A DNA stretch of 64,000 nt. It comes from Arthrobacter cryoconiti (GTDB lineage Bacteria > Actinomycetota > Actinomycetes > Actinomycetales > Micrococcaceae). Where the stretch lies: the NCBI RefSeq assembly GCF_020905375.1, contig NZ_JAJJBU010000007.1, positions 62,001 through 126,000 on the forward strand. Reading direction: 5' to 3'. The position numbers and the translations under genes are program-made. Below are positions 7,899 through 17,280 of the stretch, one piece after another (position 1 is the stretch's first letter; each line of letters begins with the position of its first letter). The notes under the pieces are model-generated. The model saw only the letters and a list, made by a program, of their open reading frames with translations. It had not been told where the DNA came from and ran no database searches.

Positions 7899-9077
7899 GT
7901 GGTAAATCGACGGGGCATCGCCATGATGTCTTCCGCGCATCTAGTTGATGACCTCTATCAGGGGATCGTCCCAGCGATGCTCCCCTTCTTGGTTATAGAG
8001 AGGCACTACAGCTACGCGGCTGTGGCCGGACTAACTTTGGCGGCCACCATGCTTTCATCGGTCGTACAGCCGGCTTTTGGCGTGTGGAGCGATAAGAAGC
8101 CCCGACGCTGGCTCATCCCTGCAGGAATGACCACGGCTGCTTTGGGGGTGGGCTTGGCTGGCTTGTTCCCCAGCTATGCGCTCACGTGGGTGATGATTGC
8201 CATTTCTGGTCTGGGTATCGCCGCATTCCACCCCTCCGCTGCCAGTGCCGCCAGACGCGCATCAGGAGACAGCAATCGTGGCATGAGTGTCTTTGCTTTG
8301 GGCGGCAATATTGGGTTCGCCTTGGGCACCTTCATTGCCACGCCGGTGCTGTTGTGGTGTGGCCTGAAGGGAACGGCTCTGCTGGTATTGCCGGCATTGG
8401 TGATGGCAGGGATTCTGGTTAAACGGCTGGGCCCGGTACTGGACGGGCCGGCGGGGGCCAGGATTGCCTCCACCATGCCTAAAGGCGAGGACAATTGGCC
8501 GGAGTTTTTGAAACTAACGGCAATCGTCGTGGTGCGCTCTATCGCGTTTTTTGGGCTAAGTTCTTTTCTGGCGCTGTACTTCATTCATGATCTGGGGACG
8601 TCACAGGAGATTGGCGGGGCCGCACTCACAGTCTTTTTGGCTTCGGGTGCGTGCGGGACACTGTTGGGCGGTTGGCTTGCAGACCGCTTTGGTGCGCTGG
8701 TCTCCATCCGCTACGGCTTCGCGTTCGCCATCCCTGTAATGATCGGTTTAGTCAGTGCCACCGAATGGCACGTTGCACTCATTTTTGTGGCACTGAGCGG
8801 GGTGTGCATTTTCGTTCCCTTTAGCGTCTTCGTCATCTTGGGACAGAATTATCTGCCCAACCGTGTGGGGACGGCCAGCGGTGTCACGGTTGGTTTGGCA
8901 GTGACAGTGGGTGGGCTTTTCAACCCCGTTCTCGGGGCGTTGGCCGACGCCACAAACTTGCACTTGACGCTCACTGTGCTCATTGGCGTACCGGTCGTGG
9001 CACTGATCCTTTCGGCATTTTTGCATGTGCCAACCACGCCGCGTCAGAGTGTGGGCTGGCAGCGCGGACAAAAGTAG
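7899..9077 (+). CDS. MFS transporter, fosmidomycin-resistance (Fsr)-like
   Basis: 392 residues with about 12 hydrophobic helices. The opening SSAHLVDDLYQGIVPAMLPFLV is characteristic of the Fsr branch of the major facilitator superfamily, and the loop VWSDKKPRRW between helices 2 and 3 corresponds to MFS motif A. It is a proton-driven exporter; the substrate is not determined by the sequence. The GTG start has GAGGAGG 8 bases upstream. Its 3' end overlaps the convergent nei2 gene by 34 bp. Confidence 0.88.
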   Translation: MVNRRGIAMMSSAHLVDDLYQGIVPAMLPFLVIERHYSYAAVAGLTLAATMLSSVVQPAFGVWSDKKPRRWLIPAGMTTAALGVGLAGLFPSYALTWVMIAISGLGIAAFHPSAASAARRASGDSNRGMSVFALGGNIGFALGTFIATPVLLWCGLKGTALLVLPALVMAGILVKRLGPVLDGPAGARIASTMPKGEDNWPEFLKLTAIVVVRSIAFFGLSSFLALYFIHDLGTSQEIGGAALTVFLASGACGTLLGGWLADRFGALVSIRYGFAFAIPVMIGLVSATEWHVALIFVALSGVCIFVPFSVFVILGQNYLPNRVGTASGVTVGLAVTVGGLFNPVLGALADATNLHLTLTVLIGVPVVALILSAFLHVPTTPRQSVGWQRGQK

Positions 9078-9856
9078 ATATCGCGGGCGGCCCGCAAGGG
9101 GAATTCCGGATCTGCCATGGTGTCATGTCGAATAATCGAACCACATTTTTTGCAGGGTTTTCCCGCTAGTCCGTAAACCCACAGTGCAGCGTCGCGTTGG
9201 GCAGGACCGCCGGTGGTGGCTCGACGAGGACGGTCTTTATTGGCTTCCAGGAGCCGCTTCGCGAGATCGATCATGCGCTCTAGCGAAGGTACTTGGGCTA
9301 CGGGCACAGCAGGGTGGACCTTGCCTAAAAAGCACAGCTCATTGCGGTAGATATTTCCGATTCCGGCAAGGTTTCGCTGGTCCAGAAGTGCCAGTCCTAC
9401 GGCTCTTGTGGGATCAGCGAGTATCCGTAGCAGGGCCTGGTCAGTGTCCCAGCCCGGTCCCAGTAAGTCTGGTCCCAGATGTCCGACGGCGTTTTCTACC
9501 TCTTCCTTCCGCAGGACTTCCAGCTTGCCCAGAGAAAATCCCACGGCTGTGGCCAAATGGGAAACGAGCACCACTCGGGCAGCGAAGGCGGGCTTCCTCC
9601 AGCGTGTGGGCCTGCCCCCGGTCGGTGCCGGGTAAATGTCCCAGTGGCCTTCCATGGAGAGGTGGGAATGGACCACCAGACCACCCACAAACATGAGTAA
9701 ATGCTTGCCACGGGACTCAACGGCGTCAACAGTCTCTCCGGACAGATCAAGGGTTGCATATGCAGGCACCCTGAAATCGCAGGAAATTAGTTCTTCTCCG
9801 GCTAAGACTGCCCGAAGGTCCCGGGCCTGGCGCCAAACGGTATCGCCCTCAGGCAC
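9044..9856 (-). CDS. nei2: DNA glycosylase/AP lyase of the Fpg/Nei family (Nei2-like)
   Basis: 270 residues. After removal of Met1, Pro2 is the catalytic nucleophile and Glu3 the acid (MPEGDTVW). The helix-two-turn-helix segment LLDQRNLAGIGNIYRNELCF carries the conserved Asn and the C-terminal zinc finger CxxC...CxxC (PCKKCG...FCPRC) binds DNA. It excises oxidised pyrimidines and cuts the abasic site. It lies downstream of and overlaps the lhr helicase by 8 bp, an arrangement also known in mycobacteria, which implies a joint repair role. Confidence 0.92.
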   Translation of the reverse strand: MPEGDTVWRQARDLRAVLAGEELISCDFRVPAYATLDLSGETVDAVESRGKHLLMFVGGLVVHSHLSMEGHWDIYPAPTGGRPTRWRKPAFAARVVLVSHLATAVGFSLGKLEVLRKEEVENAVGHLGPDLLGPGWDTDQALLRILADPTRAVGLALLDQRNLAGIGNIYRNELCFLGKVHPAVPVAQVPSLERMIDLAKRLLEANKDRPRRATTGGPAQRDAALWVYGLAGKPCKKCGSIIRHDTMADPEFPLRAARDIYFCPRCQPTL

Positions 9857-12800
9857 GGATCCGCACCCCCTGCGGCGTGGAATAGGCGCCGGCGGCCAGC
9901 AAAGCCGCGGAGAGTGGAGTGTCCAAAATACCTGCTCCGTTGACCTTGGCGATCGCCAGCTTGTCTACGGCTCCACGCTGGACAATCTTAACCAGGGCCT
10001 GGGCTGCCAAGGATATTGCGGCCTCGTCTTCGCTAAAGCACAGCAGCGTCTTGCCGCCTCGTTCTACGTACAGGACCAGGGCGCCGTCGACCATCACCAC
10101 CAGCGCGCCGACCTTGCGCCCGGGCCTATGTCCGGAATCCAGGGGCGGCCACCCCAGGGCGGCACCGTACGGGTTCGCGGGGTCGGTGGCGGCGAGCGCC
10201 AATGCTTGCGGCGGGCGCGGATTCAAGGTGGCGTCTTCGCTAAAAGTGCGAAGCCGGTCCACCGTGGCAGAGACCGCGAACTGAGCTGCGCCCAAATGTT
10301 CGATGAAATAGCCACGGCGGCATTTTCCGGATTCTTCCAGCCGTGCCAGTACCTTGTACATGAGCGCGAAGCCTCCGGGGACCCCTTGATTCATGACGGA
10401 ACCGCGGGTGATTACCCCATACCGGTCAAGGAACAGCTCAGCCAGAGCGTGACTGCGCACCGTGGTGTGGGTGCTCGGTTCTGTGCTTTCTGGTCCGAAT
10501 GCCGCGGGAAGCGCACTCCACCGGCCAGCCCCTTGGGGTGGTGCGCTGCGCTGCATGCCCGATGCCCTGCCTGACAGCCTGGCGTACCGTCCGGAACGGG
10601 CCGGGCGCAAACGTGATGGGGCGGGTTTTTGCTTATGTGCCGTATGCCCACCGGAAAGGAGGGCGCGGACTGGAAGAAAGGTGTCGTTGGTGATCTGCCC
10701 AGCCCAGAAAAGTTCCCAGAGGGCAGCTGTGAGCTCCGCATCGGAGGGAACCTCTGCAGGTCCCTGCATCACCATCTCGCGGAGCTGATGGAGGAAATAT
10801 GCGCCGCCGCCGGATAGCCCGGAGAGGGTCCGCTGCGCTAAATCGGTGGGTGCAAAGTCTGTTGGAGCGTTCAGCGTCAGTTCGGCTGACTCCGCCATAT
10901 GCAGGCTCAACCAACCGTCGCTGCCACCCAAGGCGCCGGATCCGGAGACCATGACCTCCCCTGTCGCCATCAGTTCATCGAGCATGGCAGGGCGGTAGTC
11001 CGCCACGCGTTGCGCTAAGACGAGCGGCTCCCACGCTGATGCTGGAATGGGCACACCAGCTAGTTGATCAACTACCGTGAGCAGACCGTCCAAACCACGC
11101 AATGCGGGTGCGCTGGCAGCTGCACCTACATGTTGGAATGCAGGCAAGAACCGGGCGAACGTGGCCGCGTCCACGGGTTCTACCTCGGCACGTAGAGCCG
11201 CAAGTGATCGGCGTCGAAGCCTGCGTAGGACCTCAACATCGCACCATTCCGAGGCACCAGAATCAGATTTTTCTGGTAAGAATTCACCCTCGCTGACTCG
11301 CTTGTCTGCGGCCAGCCGTGCCAATCCTGACTGAACCACTGCAACGCCGAGGCCCAGATGTACAGCCACCTGTGCAGCGGTGAAAGGGCCGTGAGTGCGG
11401 GCATAGCGAGAGATTAGATCTCCCAGCGGATCCTCAACTGGTTCTATAAACGCCAACGGCACGCCCATGGGGAGCGGGATGCCCAATGCGTCACGGAGCC
11501 GTGCTGCGTCCTCAATTGCGGCGAAACGTTCCTCCCCGACCATGTTCACACGCAGTGCGCGGTTCGCCGTGACTAGTTCGCGAAGATGGGAAGCAGCGGG
11601 CGTTGCATCCGTGTCATCGGGGTTTAGCCGTGCCGTCACTTCCTCAACACTGAGCGGACCGAGCAGGCGCAGCAAATCGGCCACACCTTCTAGCCCCCGG
11701 GCGCGGCGGTCCGGAGCCAGTCGCTGCAGTTGCGCTTCGGTGCTTGCAATGACCTGTGGGTCCAAAAGCTCACGTAGTTCGGCCCTGCCCAGCAGCTCAT
11801 CCAGCAGTGCCGGGTCTAGTGAGAGCGCCGCAGCGCGGCGTTCAGCTAGGGGAGAATCACCCTCGTAAAGAAAAGATGCCACATAGCCAAAAAGTAGGGA
11901 GCGGGCGAAGGGGGATGGCTGAGCTGTGGTGGTTTCGACGATTCGCAGCTCGCGTCGTTCGATCGCTGTAGCAATACTCTTCAGCGCGGGGAGGTCATAA
12001 ACGTCTTGGAGACATTCGCGCACAGTCTCCAACACGATGGGGAATTTAGGATACTTACGGGCCACATCCAATAATTGGGCGGAGCGTTGGCGTTGTTGCC
12101 ACAAGGGTGAGCGCTTGCCGGGGTTTTGTCGTGGCAGGAGCAAGGCACGGGCGGCGCACTCGCGGAAGCGACTGGCAAATAACGCGGAGCCGCCCACCTC
12201 GGCCGTGACAATCCCGTCTAGTTCCTCAGATTCGAAGAGAAAGAGGTCAGCTCCCGGGGGTTCGTCGTCCATCATGGGAACGCGCAGCACAATCCCATCG
12301 TCGGAGGCCATTGCTGAGCCGTCCATCCCGTACTTTTCGTGTAGGCGTGCAGCGACAGCTAGTGCCCAGGGTGCGTGCACTGGCATGCCAAAGGGGCTGT
12401 GCAGTACCACGCGCCAGTCGCCAAGTTCGTCGTGGAACCGCTCCACCATGAGTGTGCGATCATCCGGGACCACAGTGGTGGCAGCTTTTTGTTCATCAAG
12501 GTAGCCGAGCAGGTTGCTGGCGGCCCAGTCGTCCAGTCCAGTGGCCAGGCATCGTGCCAGTGCATCCTTGCGCGGGGCTGCACTGAGTTCGCGGATGAAC
12601 GCTCCCAAGGCCCGGCCCAGTTCCACCGGGCGGCCCAGGGAATCACCTTTCCAGAAAGGTAGCTTGCCGGGTTGACCGAAGGCAGGGCTGACCAGCACGC
12701 GGTCAAAGGTGATGTTCTCGATCTTCCAACTGGTGGCGCCGAGGGCAAAGACGTCCCCCACACGGGATTCGTAGACCATTTCCTCGTCGAGTTCGCCTAC

Positions 12801-14696
12801 TCGACGTCCGCCCTTGGAAGCGTTGGCGGCGTTGGCAGCTTTAGACGTGGAACCGGCGTCGTCGTCCGCTGGGCTCCCGCCGGCAAGGGACCCGGACCGG
12901 GCCTGCGGGGCTTGGGAACCGGAGGGGACTATGAACACGCCAAATAGTCCCCGGTCCGGGATGGTTCCGCCTGATGTGACTGCCAGGCGTTGGGCGCCCG
13001 GGCGACCGGTGATAGTGCCGGCAGTCCTGTCCCAGATGATGCGCGGGCGTAGTTCGGCAAACTCGTCGGAGGGGTAACGGCCGGCCAACAGATCCAACGT
13101 TGCGTCATAGGCGGAGCGTGGGAGGGCTAAAAACGGGGCGCTGCGCCGGATGGTGTTAAACCACGTGTCCACATCGAGGGTCTCCAGTGCGGTGGCGGCC
13201 ACGGTTTGTTGGGCCAATATATCCAGTGGGTTCAGGGGAACTTTGAGTGGCTCAATGTGCCCTGCGAGCATTCTCTCAACCGTGACGGCGGAGTGCAGCA
13301 GGTCTGCGCGGTGCTTGGGAAAGAGCAGACCCTGGGAGACCTCGCCCACCTGGTGGCCTGCCCGTCCCACGCGTTGGAGCCCGCTGGCCACCGACGGTGG
13401 GGACTCGACCTGGATGACCAGGTCCACAGCCCCCATATCAATACCCAGCTCCAGACTTGATGTGGCCACTACGCAGCGCAGGCGGCCTGACTTCAAGTCG
13501 TCCTCAATCAGTGCTCGCTGTTCTTTCGAGACAGATCCGTGGTGCGCCTTGGCCAGCACATCGGGTGCTCCGGCAACGGCGCCGGCCTGCGCCATGATCT
13601 GCGCTGGTAATCTAGCCGGGCTCTGTGCGTTCCTCGGAGCATGCCACGGTTCGCTGTTTGCCGCGGCAGCACCGTCATGCCTGAGCTCAGCCACTTCCAG
13701 GCGCTGAACATAGATCTCGTTGAGTCGCGCGGTGAGCCGTTCGGCGAGACGACGTGAGTTGGCGAAGACAATGGTGGAGTTATTGGCCAGGACGGCGTCC
13801 ACAATTTTCTCCTCCACATGCGGCCAAATGGAGGCGTTCGCCGCCAGACCGGAGGAGGGTTCTTGCTGGTTAGCGACGGCCAGTTCAGGAAGTTGAGTCA
13901 TGTCTGCCACAGGGACGGTGACACTCAGGTTCCAGTTTTTATGGCTGGCAGGGGCCACTATCCGCACAGGCGCGCAGCCGCCGAGAAAACCGGCCACGGT
14001 TTCGCGCGGCTCCACAGTCGCGGACAGGCCTATCCGCTGTGCTGGTCGCTCCAGCAAAGCATCGAGGCGCTCCAAGGACACAGCCAAGTGTGCGCCCCGC
14101 TTGGTTCCTGCCACGGCGTGGACTTCATCGATGATGATGGTGTGGACGTCGGTCAAGGTGGCTCGTGCCTTGGAGGTGAGCATCAGGAACAATGATTCGG
14201 GTGTGGTGATCAAGATATCTGGTGGATGGCTGAGCAACCGGCGGCGTTCGTTGGCGGGAGTGTCTCCGGAGCGAACTCCTACGCTGACGTTGGGGGCGTC
14301 TAGACCCAGCCGTTTTGCGGTTTGCGTGATACCAACCAACGGGGCGCGAAGGTTACGTTCCACGTCAATTCCCAAGGCTTTCAGCGGAGAAATATACAGA
14401 ACAGAAGTCCCACCAGTTTTGGCGGCCGGAGCTGCGCGGACCGTGGCTGCTGCCGGAACTGAGGGCGTGGGATCGTGGGTGGGCTCCGCCGGCGTAGCAC
14501 CGGGCAACTGACGTCCTGCAATGAGGCCGTCCAGAGCCCAAAGGAACGCGGCCAGTGTTTTGCCGGATCCCGTAGGTGCCACAACGAGGGAATGTGCACC
14601 TTGGGCAATTGACTCCCAAGCTTCCGTCTGGACGGGTGTGGGGGAGGCGAAAGCGCCAAGAAACCATTCACGGGCTGATGGCGTGAATCGACTCAT
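9849..14696 (-). CDS. lhr: Lhr-family ATP-dependent 3'-5' DNA helicase
   Basis: About 1,615 residues, the normal size of Lhr. Motif I is APTGSGKT, motif II DEVH (IIIDEVHAV), followed by SATV, and motif VI region QRVGRAGHQVG; then the Lhr winged-helix and long C-terminal domain (LLRLLGPLSVEEV, EESGKCRRGYFIEHLGAAQF). It translocates on ssDNA and is tied to DNA repair; nei2 overlaps its 3' end. Three low-complexity inserts are unusual: a Pro/Ala-rich one between motifs I and Ia, an Ala/Gly/Ser one mid-protein, and a basic Arg/Ser-rich one near residue 1,390. I chose the ATG at 14696; in-frame starts up to 14741 are possible. Confidence 0.93.
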   Translation of the reverse strand: MSRFTPSAREWFLGAFASPTPVQTEAWESIAQGAHSLVVAPTGSGKTLAAFLWALDGLIAGRQLPGATPAEPTHDPTPSVPAAATVRAAPAAKTGGTSVLYISPLKALGIDVERNLRAPLVGITQTAKRLGLDAPNVSVGVRSGDTPANERRRLLSHPPDILITTPESLFLMLTSKARATLTDVHTIIIDEVHAVAGTKRGAHLAVSLERLDALLERPAQRIGLSATVEPRETVAGFLGGCAPVRIVAPASHKNWNLSVTVPVADMTQLPELAVANQQEPSSGLAANASIWPHVEEKIVDAVLANNSTIVFANSRRLAERLTARLNEIYVQRLEVAELRHDGAAAANSEPWHAPRNAQSPARLPAQIMAQAGAVAGAPDVLAKAHHGSVSKEQRALIEDDLKSGRLRCVVATSSLELGIDMGAVDLVIQVESPPSVASGLQRVGRAGHQVGEVSQGLLFPKHRADLLHSAVTVERMLAGHIEPLKVPLNPLDILAQQTVAATALETLDVDTWFNTIRRSAPFLALPRSAYDATLDLLAGRYPSDEFAELRPRIIWDRTAGTITGRPGAQRLAVTSGGTIPDRGLFGVFIVPSGSQAPQARSGSLAGGSPADDDAGSTSKAANAANASKGGRRVGELDEEMVYESRVGDVFALGATSWKIENITFDRVLVSPAFGQPGKLPFWKGDSLGRPVELGRALGAFIRELSAAPRKDALARCLATGLDDWAASNLLGYLDEQKAATTVVPDDRTLMVERFHDELGDWRVVLHSPFGMPVHAPWALAVAARLHEKYGMDGSAMASDDGIVLRVPMMDDEPPGADLFLFESEELDGIVTAEVGGSALFASRFRECAARALLLPRQNPGKRSPLWQQRQRSAQLLDVARKYPKFPIVLETVRECLQDVYDLPALKSIATAIERRELRIVETTTAQPSPFARSLLFGYVASFLYEGDSPLAERRAAALSLDPALLDELLGRAELRELLDPQVIASTEAQLQRLAPDRRARGLEGVADLLRLLGPLSVEEVTARLNPDDTDATPAASHLRELVTANRALRVNMVGEERFAAIEDAARLRDALGIPLPMGVPLAFIEPVEDPLGDLISRYARTHGPFTAAQVAVHLGLGVAVVQSGLARLAADKRVSEGEFLPEKSDSGASEWCDVEVLRRLRRRSLAALRAEVEPVDAATFARFLPAFQHVGAAASAPALRGLDGLLTVVDQLAGVPIPASAWEPLVLAQRVADYRPAMLDELMATGEVMVSGSGALGGSDGWLSLHMAESAELTLNAPTDFAPTDLAQRTLSGLSGGGAYFLHQLREMVMQGPAEVPSDAELTAALWELFWAGQITNDTFLPVRALLSGGHTAHKQKPAPSRLRPARSGRYARLSGRASGMQRSAPPQGAGRWSALPAAFGPESTEPSTHTTVRSHALAELFLDRYGVITRGSVMNQGVPGGFALMYKVLARLEESGKCRRGYFIEHLGAAQFAVSATVDRLRTFSEDATLNPRPPQALALAATDPANPYGAALGWPPLDSGHRPGRKVGALVVMVDGALVLYVERGGKTLLCFSEDEAAISLAAQALVKIVQRGAVDKLAIAKVNGAGILDTPLSAALLAAGAYSTPQGVRIRA

Positions 14697-14835
14697 CACA
14701 GCTTTGGACACTTTTGTTCTCACGGCTCCATCATGCCGCACAACTCTGACAAAGACGCGAGTCCATAACGATTCTCCTAGCGTCGGCCCGTCCGTTCAGG
14801 GGGTGTCGGTGTAGCGCTGTAATCTTGCCGTAGGA

Positions 14836-15525
14836 GTGGCAATGATTGCCATTGCTGATCCTCGTCCTCTGGTGGCGCCCGGACAGTGCTCCATGACAGC
14901 GCTCCATGACAGTGCTACTGAGAGGGAAAGGCAAGCGGCAGTGCAAACACGGCATGTGGGGAACAACTGGGTGCCCCTTCTTTGTTTAGCTGCTCTTCTT
15001 CTGTTCGCGGGGGCCGTTAGCATGATGGCGGACCGCGGAAATGGCTCTTCCGCCAGCGTCTTCGTAGTGGGAACTTTAATCGCCGGGGGCATAAGTTCCG
15101 CCTGGCTATGGCGCAATCCTTCCTGGTGGGTGGCCCCGCGCAATAACTATCTGTATCTAGCTGGTGGGGCGTTACTCGGTGTGGTTCTGAGTTCTTTCAT
15201 CCCTTTTCTCAACGGCTGTGGGCCGTGGGTGATACTGGGCGCAGCGCTGGGAGTTTACGGCTATTTTGAGCGTTTGAGGCTGCTCGTGACTGCCGGGGGC
15301 GCAGTGTTCGTGACGGGGTTCTTGGCCATGGTGGTTGCGGTGGACGTGTGGGGTGGCGCCATGCATCTGGTCGCCGCCACGTTCCTAGCGTTCAGTGCAA
15401 ACCGACTCTTTGTGCTCCGGCATGGACGCCGCCGCGAGTCCTTGGACAGTGATCCAGGTTTTGTTGGCTTGTTTGAAGAGTTCGACAACAACGAGCGGCC
15501 AAATTTCTGGAGTTCCTCGAAGTAG
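14836..15525 (+). CDS. Multi-pass membrane protein, unknown
   Basis: 229 residues with five to six hydrophobic helices between about 45 and 190 (PLLCLAALLLFAGAVSMM, VFVVGTLIAGGISSAWLW, LYLAGGALLGVVLSSFIPF and others), a hydrophilic N-terminal 40 residues and a charged C-terminal tail (RRRESLDSDPGFVGLFEEFD). I do not recognise a family. The GTG at 14836 is the longest start; an ATG at 14842 or 14893 is possible. It is divergent from lhr and convergent with the APH-like gene. Confidence 0.65.
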   Translation: MAMIAIADPRPLVAPGQCSMTALHDSATERERQAAVQTRHVGNNWVPLLCLAALLLFAGAVSMMADRGNGSSASVFVVGTLIAGGISSAWLWRNPSWWVAPRNNYLYLAGGALLGVVLSSFIPFLNGCGPWVILGAALGVYGYFERLRLLVTAGGAVFVTGFLAMVVAVDVWGGAMHLVAATFLAFSANRLFVLRHGRRRESLDSDPGFVGLFEEFDNNERPNFWSSSK

Positions 15526-15539
15526 GAACCCTTGGCGAC

Positions 15540-16544
15540 TCAACGTTGCGAGAGGAATACGTCTAGCGCGTGTTCCAGCCTGGGGTAGGTGGCTTCAACT
15601 TTGTTGTCCTGACCCAGACGGTGGTACTCCAGTCTGGCCTCTCCTACCCGACGGGCCAGGAGAAAGAACTCCTGAGCTCCAGTGCGGGCCCCCTCCCCGG
15701 CCGCTGTGCCATAGCCACGCCAAAAGGCGGCCCTTTCGTCGGGATTACGGCGCCGCAGTTGCTGCAATGAAAAATCTTCTAGCGGGCTGCCCCATGATCC
15801 GCAGTCCAAGCCAACCAGCCCCGTAATCCTAGGATGCGGGCAGTCGGGTTCCAACAGAACGTTCCTAAGCCATAAGTTCCCGTGCAGAAGTCGGGGCCCA
15901 CCGGCAGCATCGGCTGCGGCGTCAACCGTTTCCGCATTGCGTTCTAGCAGCATGGAGACGGTGCGAATATCGTTGAACGCCAACCCGGCGTGGTTTAAAT
16001 CCGTCACCATGGCAGCGAACCTAGCTCTGAGAGCCTGGCTCCAGCTCGCAAACAGTGGCCCCTGAAGTGGACCGTATCCGGGGCCCTGCACAGCATGAAG
16101 CCGTCCAAGTATGCCGCCAAATTGTTCGAAGAATGGTTCGGTCTGCGCAAAACCGTCCAACAGTTCGCTAGCCGTACCTCCCGGAAGAAACTCCTCAAAA
16201 CGGAAGCTTCGCTCAATGACAGTTTGGCTGAAGTCGGTCAAGAGAATTTTCGGCATGAACTCGGCAAGGGGCGTCGGAGAATCCACGCCAGCCACGGCAA
16301 TCGGAGTCTGCCGGCGGTCGCTTCGAATCTCACGGCTTGCTTCAGGGCACACCCGCAGCACTACCGGCGCCCGTGAGGAGAGATCCACTTGGAAGGTTAG
16401 TTTTTGTTCCGCGGCAGAGAGGACTTTTACGCCCTCAACGCCGGGCGTACCGGGATGGGCAGGATCACCAAAGGCGGCGTGAACCATTCGCATCAAGTGA
16501 TCCGGGGCGCCGGGGAAGACGGTGATTCCCGGGGTGGGGGTCAC
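15540..16544 (-). CDS. Aminoglycoside phosphotransferase-fold protein with altered catalytic loop
   Basis: 334 residues with the APH/choline kinase fold: a nucleotide-binding N-lobe, then the Brenner-like loop LLHGNLWLRNVLL and the metal site VGLDCGSWGSPLEDFS near 243. The usual catalytic HGD is HGN here (codon AAC), whereas the later LDCG keeps its Asp. It may therefore bind but not transfer phosphate, or use a different base. Its ATG overlaps the stop of the DUF4232 lipoprotein gene by 4 bp, so it is the last gene of the two-component operon. No resistance phenotype should be assumed. Confidence 0.75.
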   Translation of the reverse strand: MTPTPGITVFPGAPDHLMRMVHAAFGDPAHPGTPGVEGVKVLSAAEQKLTFQVDLSSRAPVVLRVCPEASREIRSDRRQTPIAVAGVDSPTPLAEFMPKILLTDFSQTVIERSFRFEEFLPGGTASELLDGFAQTEPFFEQFGGILGRLHAVQGPGYGPLQGPLFASWSQALRARFAAMVTDLNHAGLAFNDIRTVSMLLERNAETVDAAADAAGGPRLLHGNLWLRNVLLEPDCPHPRITGLVGLDCGSWGSPLEDFSLQQLRRRNPDERAAFWRGYGTAAGEGARTGAQEFFLLARRVGEARLEYHRLGQDNKVEATYPRLEHALDVFLSQR

Positions 16545-17212
16545 GGCTGGAAAGCGCCGATGCTCAGCAGATTAATGTCAACGTTGCTGCAAGCATCCAA
16601 GGGGTGCGCGATCTCCAGCTTGTCGGTGGCGCTGGGCGGGTAGACCATGATGGCATCAGCGCTCACATGCATGCAATTTTGGTAGTTACCAGACTGGGTG
16701 TAGGCCAGCACTGCCGCCGAACTCTGTCCCGGTGTAAGGGTGATGGGCCCGGTTGACGGGGCCTGTGCATCCCGGACGGCAGGCGCCCCAAGGGGAGTGT
16801 CTGTGCCTGCTTTTACCATGGAGACACCGGGGTAGCCATCTAGAATACAGGCCGCGGTGGAGGTGTTCTTGACAATCAACTTCATGTAGACGTGCCCTGC
16901 CGCACCGCCACCGGAACTGTCGATCGAGCCGGCTAAGGACGCCGCAGTACACAGTGCTGGGGCGGCGGGGGCGGCTGGTGTCGGTGTGGGACTCGGAGCG
17001 GCCGACGTCGTTTTTGCGGCTGAGCTGGTTGCTGCAGCGCTCGCCGTGGTATCGACGGAGGTTGGTGTTTTGGGCGTCGATGCTCCGCATCCGGAAAGGG
17101 CTAGCACCAGACCCAGTGCCACGGCGGCCGTTGAGATGCCAGCAGCTGTCCGGGAGAGAGGACGGCTGGATTGACCGGAGGCGGTGTGCATGTGTTCCTG
17201 GTGTGCGCTCAT
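16541..17212 (-). CDS. DUF4232 lipoprotein
   Basis: 223 residues. A long basic N-region and a hydrophobic stretch end in the lipobox LALSGC (lipidated Cys42), followed by a Ser/Thr/Ala/Pro-rich linker and a DUF4232 domain from about 95 (CTAASLAGSIDSSGGGAAGH, YMKLIVKNTSTAACIL, LDGYPGVSMV). DUF4232 proteins are surface lipoproteins of unknown function in actinobacteria. I chose the ATG at 17212, which has a GGAG site; the open frame extends to 17275. It lies 68 bp downstream of the sensor kinase and overlaps the APH-like gene. Confidence 0.85.
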   Translation of the reverse strand: MSAHQEHMHTASGQSSRPLSRTAAGISTAAVALGLVLALSGCGASTPKTPTSVDTTASAAATSSAAKTTSAAPSPTPTPAAPAAPALCTAASLAGSIDSSGGGAAGHVYMKLIVKNTSTAACILDGYPGVSMVKAGTDTPLGAPAVRDAQAPSTGPITLTPGQSSAAVLAYTQSGNYQNCMHVSADAIMVYPPSATDKLEIAHPLDACSNVDINLLSIGAFQP

Positions 17213-17280
17213 GGCTCCACTTTTCGCGTCTGAGACGTTCAAGTCAACTGTGGAGCGCGGCGCGGCGCGGCACACTTACC

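Noticed and set aside
15540-16544. Antibiotic (aminoglycoside) resistance gene
   Set aside because: Only the fold matches; the catalytic Asp is changed and the context is a two-component/lipoprotein operon.
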